Assembly: GCA_030151745.1 (NCBI GenBank)
Contig: JASLDA010000493.1
Coordinates: 1-5,610 of the forward strand
Reading direction: 5' to 3'
DNA: 5,610 bases
DNA from: Chitinophagaceae bacterium
GTDB taxonomy: Bacteria > Bacteroidota > Bacteroidia > Chitinophagales > Chitinophagaceae
In this document: positions 1 through 5,063 of the stretch, one piece after another
Layout of the letters: every line of letters begins with the position of its first letter
Numbering within the stretch: position 1 is the first letter of the stretch
Program-made: the position numbers and the translations under genes
The notes under the pieces: model-generated
Seen by the model: the letters and a program-made list of their open reading frames with translations, nothing else
Databases searched by the model: none
Told to the model about the DNA's origin: nothing

Positions 1-824
1 ACAGCCTTTGCCAGAGCCGGCGCGACTGCCGTGGACCAGTCGCCAGAGACTGATTTATAATTGAACGGTTCAATACCTAGCCGTTTCGCCAGGGCCTCGT
101 ACACGCCCGCCCTGTCGCCCGAAGGCCCGATCCAGAGCGTCGTCCCGGCGGCCGGTATCGCTGCCAGGCAGTCCTCCAGAACCTGCGCCGCTTCTTCCGC
201 CGAGCCGGTATTGAACGCGTGCAATCCAGTCACGCAGATGTTCCCGGCATCTCCCAGCAACAGGAAGCCGGCCCCTTCGCCCGCCGCGGTATGGGAATAA
301 GCGCCGGCCCGCTGCATCAGCCGGAAAGCCGTATCCGTAAGTTCGTCGATGCCGCCGCAAAGGATTTTTTCGCCGGGATTCGCGGCCAGCTGCATGGCCG
401 CGGCCATAAAGGCGCCTTCAAATGAATGCCCCTGCTGCGAAACCGTCGTATTGAAGCCGTGGCAATGGCTCAGCAGGGCGATCTGCCCCGCGACGGTATT
501 ATGCGTGCTCTGGATAAAGGAAGTAGGCGTCAGCATCTGCTCGTCCTGCTGCACCAGCTTCCGCAGGAATACTTCGGTGTCCTGCAGGCAGCCCAGGCCG
601 GTGCCTGTCGCGATACCGTCCGGGGCTTCCGTCCCGGACGCGACCAGGCAGGCTTTTGCCGCACCGATACCCATTCGCGCCGCCTTGCTCATACGCCGCA
701 ATTGCATCGGGGCAATCATGCCCGCATAATCCGGTTCCCTGGCGCTCAGCTTTTCTCCGGCCGCGGCTTCAGCCTGGGGCGCTATCCATCCCGCGCCCAG
801 GACGGCGATATTCAGTTTCAGCAT
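1..824 (-). CDS. KS-like protein (chain-length-factor type, PF13723-like), catalytic residues lost; 3' end outside window
   Basis: Reading from ATG at 824 gives 274 codons with no stop before the left edge, so the gene is partial at its C-terminus. It starts MLKLNIAVLGAGWIA and carries the ketoacyl-synthase N-terminal pattern: TPTSFIQSTHNTVAGQIAL at about residues 99-117, then GFNTTVSQQGHSFEGA at about 123-138 and CGGIDEL shortly after. Aligned without gaps to the neighbouring KS, the nucleophile motif STAC becomes SQQG, so the cysteine is replaced by Gly132. The HGTGT histidine region reads IGPSGD, and the GHTLGA histidine region reads SGDWST. All three catalytic positions are therefore absent. 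In type II polyketide and aryl-polyene systems such proteins partner an active KS as chain-length factors. The start overlaps the KS stop by 7 bases, which suggests translational coupling and a stoichiometric complex. The KS-like fold is confident; the chain-length-factor role is inferred. Confidence 0.88.
   Translation of the reverse strand, partial: MLKLNIAVLGAGWIAPQAEAAAGEKLSAREPDYAGMIAPMQLRRMSKAARMGIGAAKACLVASGTEAPDGIATGTGLGCLQDTEVFLRKLVQQDEQMLTPTSFIQSTHNTVAGQIALLSHCHGFNTTVSQQGHSFEGAFMAAAMQLAANPGEKILCGGIDELTDTAFRLMQRAGAYSHTAAGEGAGFLLLGDAGNICVTGLHAFNTGSAEEAAQVLEDCLAAIPAAGTTLWIGPSGDRAGVYEALAKRLGIEPFNYKSVSGDWSTAVAPALAKA
818..824 (-). other. ATGCTGA stop-start overlap between KS and its KS-like partner
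   Basis: The KS ends TCT GCA TGC TGA, and the partner's ATG (824-822) lies inside these bases, giving a 7-base overlap. Such overlaps usually mean the second gene is translated by ribosomes finishing the first, which keeps two subunits at equal amounts. Confidence 0.8.
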
Positions 825-2014
825 GCAGACAGGATTAAGGATGAACAGGCTCCGCCGAACCCAAAGGAATTCGAAAGCACGTTTCTCACCGAAGCCCGCG
901 CTCCCGGCACCCTCACCGGGTCGAAATTCAGCTCCGGGATCCTGGCTTCCCAGCGGAGGTTCGGGAACAGCAGTCCCTCGCGGATGGCCAGTGCGCCGAA
1001 CACTGCCTCTACGCCGCCTGCCGCGCCGAGCGTATGCCCGGTATATGCCTTCGTGGAAGAGGCAGGCGGCACCGCGTCTCCAAAAATTCCCTGCACGGCT
1101 TTGCCTTCGGAGCTATCGTTATTATCCGTCCCGGTCCCGTGCAGATTGATGTATGAAATGTCTTCCGGCCGCAGGCCTGCCGTTTCCAGCGCGGCTTTCA
1201 TCGCCAGCGTATTCCCCCTGCCGTCCGGCGAGGAGGCCGTCTGGTGGTAGGCGTCGTTCGCATTGCCCCAGCCGCTTACCAGGCAGATCGGCTCTGCGCC
1301 GAAATACCGTAGGGCGCGCTCGCTCATCAGGGTGACATAGCCGGCGCCTTCGCCCAGGTTAAGGCCGCGCCGGCCGGCATCGAAGGGTTGGCAAAGCTGC
1401 CGGTCGAGTATGCCCAGGGTATTGAAGCCGTTCAGCGTGAAACGGCAGAGCGCGTCCGCGCCGCCCGCTACGGCCAGGTCCAGCATCCCGGCACGAATCA
1501 GCTGTCCGGCAAGCATGATGCTGTTTGCCGAGGATGAGCAGGCCGTGGAGATCGTCGTGGTATATCCCCTGAACCCGAGATGCCGGGCCACCAGGCGCGT
1601 CACGCTGCCGCACTCGTGATGGATGAAATCCGCCAGGTCGCCGGAAGCCGGATCGTCCAGGAAACGGGGGTAAAAAGCTTCGGTACGGTCCATCCCGCCT
1701 ACGGTATTGGCGGAAAGAAAGCCCACGGCGAAAGGAGAGGTGGTATCGGAAAAAGGGCTCCAGGCCTCCGCCGCGGCAATTGCGGAAAGCAGCGCCGTAC
1801 GGGGCCAGTTCCCGGGCGCGCCGGCATCTGCAGCCAGCCCGGCATTGTCCCGGGCAATCTCTCCGACCGGGATCTCGTCCTGCCAGTGGCTTTTGAGGAT
1901 CTGCGCCTTCACGATCCCGCTGCGGGATTCGCGGAGGCTTTGCAGGCAGGCGGCCGTATCACCGCCGATCGCGGTTATGACTCCGGTATTTACTAAATAG
2001 ACAGGTGGGGGCAT
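818..2014 (-). CDS. Beta-ketoacyl-ACP synthase, FabF-like (KASII / type II PKS-type KS), catalytically intact
   Basis: This 398-residue protein has the full length of the FabF family. It begins with MPPPVYLVNTGVITAIGG, which matches the family's first strand and supports the ATG at 2014. The nucleophile is Cys159 in STACSSSA. The decarboxylation histidines are His292 in LHGTGTDNND and His327 in KAYTGHTLGAAGG, with the conserved Lys322. The GFGG loop lies at about 385-388 and the glycine-rich LNLGEGAGYV at about 218-227. It should perform decarboxylative Claisen condensation of ACP-bound acyl and malonyl units in the cytoplasm. The motif HQTASSPDG followed by HGTGTDNND resembles KSs I know from flexirubin and aryl-polyene clusters more than housekeeping FabF. 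The KS-like neighbours on both sides point to pigment or polyene synthesis rather than bulk fatty-acid synthesis. No clear Shine-Dalgarno precedes the start, which lies inside the end of a possible small upstream gene. Function is confident; the end product is inferred. Confidence 0.94.
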   Translation of the reverse strand: MPPPVYLVNTGVITAIGGDTAACLQSLRESRSGIVKAQILKSHWQDEIPVGEIARDNAGLAADAGAPGNWPRTALLSAIAAAEAWSPFSDTTSPFAVGFLSANTVGGMDRTEAFYPRFLDDPASGDLADFIHHECGSVTRLVARHLGFRGYTTTISTACSSSANSIMLAGQLIRAGMLDLAVAGGADALCRFTLNGFNTLGILDRQLCQPFDAGRRGLNLGEGAGYVTLMSERALRYFGAEPICLVSGWGNANDAYHQTASSPDGRGNTLAMKAALETAGLRPEDISYINLHGTGTDNNDSSEGKAVQGIFGDAVPPASSTKAYTGHTLGAAGGVEAVFGALAIREGLLFPNLRWEARIPELNFDPVRVPGARASVRNVLSNSFGFGGACSSLILSAC

Positions 2015-2268
2015 CCGGTATGCGGTATGGCGATACCCGCGAAGATACCATTGCCGCGCGGAGCGCGCAGCTGCCGCTGCCGTTCCCAGGGCCGGGCGGC
2101 ATTGACCTCCAGGCGTGCGCCGGAGCTCGCTTCCCCGGCCATATTTTCCGCGCCGCCCGGAGCACCGCTGCAGGCGTTGCCGGCCATGCAGGGTTCGTTC
2201 AGGCTCGCGTCAAGCTTAAGACGTACAGTAGGAAGGTGCCAGGGCTTCAACAATTTCAATCGCTTCAT
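1993..2268 (-). CDS. Possible small gene, 91 codons, unknown function, between two KS-like genes
   Basis: I do not recognise this protein. It fills most of a 283-base gap between the short KS-like gene and the KS gene, on the same strand. Its ATG is preceded by GGAG (2275-2272) with a 3-base gap, the only Shine-Dalgarno-like sequence I found near a start in this window. Its stop overlaps the KS start by 22 bases. The N-terminus is basic and leucine-rich (MKRLKLLKPWHLP, then RLKLDASLNE). A segment rich in Gly, Ala, Ser and Cys follows, with Cys27 and Cys33, then an Arg/Gln-rich stretch and Cys86. There is no ACP-type DSL motif and no obvious membrane span. A short leader-like start before a small-residue region recalls ribosomal peptide precursors, but no modifying enzyme is in view. 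The frame also stays open upstream through the neighbouring gene to 2739, so openness alone is weak evidence in this GC-rich DNA. Confidence 0.4.
   Translation of the reverse strand: MKRLKLLKPWHLPTVRLKLDASLNEPCMAGNACSGAPGGAENMAGEASSGARLEVNAARPWERQRQLRAPRGNGIFAGIAIPHTGCPHLSI
2022..2040 (-). promoter_or_regulatory. Small hairpin just upstream of the KS start codon
   Basis: On the plus strand, GCGGTAT (2022-2028) is followed by the loop GGCG and then ATACCCGC (2033-2040). This gives a 7-bp stem with one bulged C. In the transcript it sits about 8 to 26 bases before the KS ATG at 2014, where it could limit ribosome access unless a translating ribosome from the upstream frame melts it. A chance occurrence in GC-rich sequence is equally possible. 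Confidence 0.25.
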
Positions 2269-2271
2269 TTT

Positions 2272-2275
2272 CTCC
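2272..2275 (-). promoter_or_regulatory. Shine-Dalgarno-like GGAG before the small ORF
   Basis: The minus strand reads ACGGAGAAAATG, placing GGAG 3 bases before the ATG at 2268. The spacing is shorter than the usual optimum. The other starts in the window lack a purine-rich motif, as is common in Bacteroidota, so this site is the main reason to consider the small ORF translated. Confidence 0.35.
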
Positions 2276-2297
2276 GTAGCAGTATAACGTTGTGTGA

Positions 2298-2900
2298 CTA
2301 ATTGTTTTGGTAAATGCTTTGCAGCCAATCGCTTGTCAGCTGCGGCGCCTGTGAGCCGGAGGCCCAGAACAGGCAGATGTCCTGCCGGTCCCCGCTTGCA
2401 TCCGCCCAGCCGAACAGGCAGTGGCCGAGATTGCGGACGGACAGGAGATCCTGCGCCTGATAGCAGAGGGCCTCTGCATCGAAGCTTTCGCCGGCCAGGC
2501 AGAGCTGCTCGCCCTTGAAGCCGTGGCGGATACAGATCTCCCCCAGCATGATATTCGGTAAGGTGTAGACGAACAGCGCAGGCGAGGCGACGGTAGCCAT
2601 CGAATCGGCATACTTCTTGTCGGCCTCGAGGCAGCCGTCCAGCGTGGCGAGCACCAGGCCCACCTGCTCCTTGGGGAACCCTTCGTAAACCCAGGCCCCG
2701 TCCTGCCGGAGCAGCGCCTCGGCGCCGAGCCAGGCCCACTTGGACAAGGTATCCATCTTGAAGAACTTCGGATAGCTGCAGCCCAGCTCCCGGTAGATCC
2801 CGGCCGCATCGGGGGCGGCAGCCAGCGTCGTACCATTCCTGACGAGCCGGCCCTCACGGATTCTGATCCAGGAAACTTCGGGTTCTATAGCGGATGCCAT
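2298..2900 (-). CDS. Short ketoacyl-synthase N-terminal-like protein, 200 aa, no catalytic cysteine
   Basis: This protein resembles only the N-terminal half of a ketoacyl synthase. YPKFFKMDTLSKWAWLGAE at about residues 43-61 is followed by a VGLVLAT strand at about 80-86. Then comes SPALFVYTLPNIMLGEICIR at about 106-125, the helix that precedes the nucleophile elbow in KS proteins, and a GWADA stretch that corresponds to GGADA. Aligned ungapped to the downstream KS (FRGYTTTISTACSSS against FKGEQLCLAGESFDA), the cysteine position is Ser139. It ends soon after this region, so the C-terminal half with both catalytic histidines is missing. A full KS has about 400 residues. Similar short KS-like proteins occur, from memory, in Bacteroidota flexirubin-type clusters, often annotated as 3-oxoacyl-ACP synthase. 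It cannot catalyse condensation as it stands, so a structural or ACP-docking role is inferred. The ATG at 2900 is the first start after an in-frame TAA at 2909-2907. No Shine-Dalgarno is visible. Confidence 0.82.
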   Translation of the reverse strand: MASAIEPEVSWIRIREGRLVRNGTTLAAAPDAAGIYRELGCSYPKFFKMDTLSKWAWLGAEALLRQDGAWVYEGFPKEQVGLVLATLDGCLEADKKYADSMATVASPALFVYTLPNIMLGEICIRHGFKGEQLCLAGESFDAEALCYQAQDLLSVRNLGHCLFGWADASGDRQDICLFWASGSQAPQLTSDWLQSIYQNN

Positions 2901-3075
2901 CGTATGTTAAAGTATCAAAGCAGGTGCCGGATGCTGTTGCCCGTGCGTTAATGCCGGAACGCGCTCAAATGCCCGATTGTGAATTGCGTTTAAAACGCTG
3001 TGTTGTAGCTCGCAGCGCCAGACGAAATCGCCTCAGTTCGGTCGCGTCCTGGTATAACAGGATATTACCGGCTCC

Positions 3076-3106
3076 CCGGAATAGTTGAACCTTCAACTGT
3101 TTCCGG
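3076..3106. promoter_or_regulatory. Compound inverted repeat in the intergenic region, possible operator or RNA hairpin
   Basis: Outer arms CCGGAA (3076-3081) and TTCCGG (3101-3106) flank inner arms AGTTGAA (3083-3089) and TTCAACT (3092-3098), with CC at the centre. The 13 complementary pairs are interrupted only by unpaired T on one side and GT on the other. No T-tract follows on either strand, so it is not a classical terminator. It lies just after the response-regulator terminator and about 180 bases before the KS-like gene. A two-fold symmetric protein site or a folded 5' leader would both fit. Confidence 0.4.
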
Positions 3107-3120
3107 TACTGCAAGTTAAA

Positions 3121-3157
3121 AAGCCCGCCGGTTTTTTTAATAAAAACCGGCGGGCTT
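3121..3157 (-). terminator. Rho-independent terminator after the response regulator
   Basis: AAGCCCGCCGGTTTTT (3121-3136) and AAAAACCGGCGGGCTT (3142-3157) form a perfect 16-bp stem with the 5-base loop TTAAT. On the minus strand the stem ends in a run of five T (GGGCTTTTTAAC), and it starts 32 bases after the response-regulator stop. On the plus strand the run after the stem is too short for an efficient terminator. It separates the regulator and secretion block from the KS block, so the KS genes need their own promoter. Confidence 0.93.
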
Positions 3158-3189
3158 AACGATATAATTGCTTGATATAGCGAAAGCCG

Positions 3190-3903
3190 TCAAGCGTTCG
3201 CTTCTCCTTCCGGCATCACGAGCCGGAAACCATTACCATGGATGTTGACGATCTCCACATTGGGGTCGTCGCGGAGGTATTTGCGCAGCTTGGCGATGTA
3301 GACATCCATCGAGCGGCCGTTAAAATAGGTGTCGGAACCCCAGATCCGCTTGAGCGCCGCTTCGCGGGGCAGCAGGTCGTTTTTGTATTCCGCCAGCATG
3401 GTGAGCAGCTCGTTCTCCTTCGGCGAGAGCGTGTGGCTCTCCCCGTTATGCGTGAGCTGGCGGAGGCGGCTGTTGAAATGATAGGAGCCGATCTGGAACT
3501 CGACCTGGCTGTGCTGCTTTTCCTGGAGCTCCGCATTGCGCTTCATCACGGCCTTGATCTTGTGCAGCAGCACTTCGGAATCGAAGGGTTTGGTGATGTA
3601 ATCGTCGGCGCCCAGGCGATAGCCGTTGAGGATATCTTCCTTGAGGCTTTTTGCGGAGAGAAAGAACAGCGGAATATCCGGGTCTACATTGCGGATCTCT
3701 TCGGCCAGGGTAAAGCCGTCCATGTTCGGCATCATCACGTCCAGCAGGCAGATATCGAACTTTTTCCGGCGGAACGCGGCCAGGCCCAGGATCCCGTCCC
3801 GCGCAAGCTCCACATTGAAATCGTTGAGCTCCAGAAAGTTCTTAAGCACCTGCCCGAAGGCGGTATCATCTTCAACCAGCAGTACGTTGTTGCGTGCTTC
3901 CAT
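3190..3903 (-). CDS. OmpR/PhoB-family response regulator (RprY-like)
   Basis: This 237-residue two-domain regulator is complete. The receiver domain (about 5-120) has the acidic pocket Glu11, Asp12 and Asp13, the phospho-acceptor Asp55 in LLDVMMPNMDGF, the switch Ser83 and the conserved Lys105 in ITKPF. The C-terminal winged-helix domain (about 136-230) carries TLSPKENELL at about 158-167, the recognition-helix region GRSMDVYIAKLRKYL at about 196-210, and the wing ending in IHGNGFRLVMP. Phosphorylation by a partner histidine kinase should alter DNA binding. The receiver resembles RprY-type regulators of Bacteroidota, though assignment to that orthologue group is from memory. No histidine kinase is in the window, so the partner is unknown. 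The gene lies 130 bases after the porP-like stop and is closed by a strong terminator. I found neither a convincing TAnnTTTG promoter nor a Shine-Dalgarno upstream. The antisense frame is long but has no protein features. Confidence 0.95.
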   Translation of the reverse strand: MEARNNVLLVEDDTAFGQVLKNFLELNDFNVELARDGILGLAAFRRKKFDICLLDVMMPNMDGFTLAEEIRNVDPDIPLFFLSAKSLKEDILNGYRLGADDYITKPFDSEVLLHKIKAVMKRNAELQEKQHSQVEFQIGSYHFNSRLRQLTHNGESHTLSPKENELLTMLAEYKNDLLPREAALKRIWGSDTYFNGRSMDVYIAKLRKYLRDDPNVEIVNIHGNGFRLVMPEGEANA

Positions 3904-4033
3904 GTAGTGTTGCGTATCGGTGTGTTTAGCGTAAATGCTCTGCAGCTCCGGGTGCTTCGCTAAGCAAGAAATGCTATCCGGAACTGCCTGTTTCTTACGG
4001 GGCTAAAATAACGTGCCTTCAACATCCGCTTTG
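3904..4033. other. Intergenic region between porP-like and response-regulator genes
   Basis: These 130 bases hold no supported ORF. TGCTTCGCTAAGCA (3953-3966) can form a 5-bp stem with a 4-base loop. I see no strong terminator after the porP-like gene and no convincing promoter, so it is open whether the regulator is cotranscribed with the secretion genes. Confidence 0.5.
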
Positions 4034-5059
4034 TTAAAAGCGCGGGCAGGTATAGGCTCTGCGGAGATTGCGCCTGGAATTATCCGCATAATTGCTCTGA
4101 AAGCGCAGCCCGAATTCCAGCGCGCCCTTGCGGTTGACGTAAGGCCCCAGGGAAGATGTCGTATAATCATAGGAGACCATTGCCCGCAGCCCGTGCCACT
4201 CGTAGCCGAAGGTCATGATGACCGCGTCGTTCCAACGGTCGTAAGCACCTACTATGAGGTTCCCGTCCGTTGCGTCGTTGCCGAGGAGTATGGTTACCAG
4301 GGTACCGGCCAGCAGCTCGCTCGCGTCCTTCTGCCGGGTGTAGTATACCGCCGGGTTAATGACGACCCGGCCTCCGACCCGGGCCAGCAGGTCTATATAG
4401 CCGGTGGGCCGCATGCCCAGGATGTTTTCCTGGCTGTAGAAGCTCTCCTTGGGCTGATTGATATGTGCGACTGCCGCGCCGATCTTCAGGTACACCATCT
4501 CGGATGGGAACACGGCAAAGTTCAGCCCCGCACTGAGGTCTGCATACTTGGCCTTCGAAAGGTAGCCGGTCTCCCCGTTGCTGAGCGTGCTGTTGAAAAC
4601 GTATCCGTCCCACTGGGCGTCGAAGGTGAGCTTGCTGAAGTCCACGCTGCGCGTCACGCTGGCGGCAGAGGCCCCTACCGAAATCATGGAATACTCGCCC
4701 AGCTGCAGGTGGTAGGCTGCGAAAGCTTCCCAGCGGTTCAGGCTCAGGTTGCCGTCCCCGGTTTTATCCGTGAACATCGCGGCCCCTAATCCCAGCCAGT
4801 TGGAGCCGTTCCGGCGCCGGAATACCTGCATATCGCCGTACATGGAGAAGCTCCGGAAAGGGGAAGGCAGGGCTGCCCACTGGCTCCGGTAGTTCATCCC
4901 GACCCTGTAGTCGTTATCCGACATGAGCCCGGTATTCGCCGGGCTGGTCAGCATCGGGGAATTGTAAAACTGCGAAAAATGCAATCCCTGCGCCCGGGAA
5001 CCGGCCCCGGCAAACATCAATGCGGCACTTAGCAGAAAACAGCGGTACAAGTTCGGCAT
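4034..5059 (-). CDS. PorP/SprF family type IX secretion-associated outer-membrane protein
   Basis: This 341-residue protein has an N-terminal signal peptide with a hydrophobic core at about 8-20 and likely cleavage after Ala23 (SRA/QG). The family-typical mature start LHFSQFYNSP follows at 26-35. NYRSQW (56-61), HINQPKESF (199-207) and YDRWNDAVIMTFGYEW (273-288) are further PorP/SprF hallmarks. The alternating, aromatic-rich strands fit a membrane beta-barrel, with a probable last strand GALEFGLRF at 312-320. An Arg-rich tail of 21 residues follows and contains Cys338 in CPRF. Members of this family attach or help export one partner protein bearing a type-B sorting domain, as SprF does for SprB in Flavobacterium. 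The gene starts 4 bases after the stop of exactly such a protein, so the two are almost certainly cotranscribed. The length is normal for the family. No Shine-Dalgarno is visible. The partner relation is inferred from position. Confidence 0.93.
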   Translation of the reverse strand: MPNLYRCFLLSAALMFAGAGSRAQGLHFSQFYNSPMLTSPANTGLMSDNDYRVGMNYRSQWAALPSPFRSFSMYGDMQVFRRRNGSNWLGLGAAMFTDKTGDGNLSLNRWEAFAAYHLQLGEYSMISVGASAASVTRSVDFSKLTFDAQWDGYVFNSTLSNGETGYLSKAKYADLSAGLNFAVFPSEMVYLKIGAAVAHINQPKESFYSQENILGMRPTGYIDLLARVGGRVVINPAVYYTRQKDASELLAGTLVTILLGNDATDGNLIVGAYDRWNDAVIMTFGYEWHGLRAMVSYDYTTSSLGPYVNRKGALEFGLRFQSNYADNSRRNLRRAYTCPRF

Positions 5060-5063
5060 GACA

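Noticed and set aside
426..1250. 274-codon plus-strand reading frame
   Set aside because: It lies antisense to the KS and its partner, shows no protein family features, and arises from GC-rich codon bias.
2200..2297. Alternative minus-strand frame ending ...GENEAIEIVEALAPSYCTS
   Set aside because: It looks protein-like over about 20 residues but has no start codon after the upstream gene and ends at a stop near 2217.
1993..2739. 248-codon minus-strand reading frame covering much of the short KS-like gene
   Set aside because: Its upstream part is out of frame with the recognisable KS-like gene and is Arg/Gly/Pro-rich, as expected of a shadow frame. Only its last 91 codons lie outside a recognised gene.
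2907..2916. TACTTTAA as a possible Bacteroidota -7 element upstream of the KS-like gene
   Set aside because: It differs from TAnnTTTG at the last position, has no TTG at the expected -33 distance, and would give an almost leaderless transcript.
2894..3088. 64-codon plus-strand ORF in the intergenic region
   Set aside because: It overlaps the start of the KS-like gene on the other strand, lacks a ribosome-binding site, and resembles no known protein.
3238..3963. 241-codon plus-strand reading frame
   Set aside because: It is antisense to the response regulator, which has all receiver and winged-helix motifs.
4027..4042. Hairpin CGCTTT / AAAGCG around the PorP-like stop codon
   Set aside because: The stem is only 6 bp and no T-tract follows on the minus strand, so I do not call it a terminator.
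4013..4789. 258-codon plus-strand reading frame
   Set aside because: It is antisense to the PorP/SprF-like gene and has no recognisable motif.
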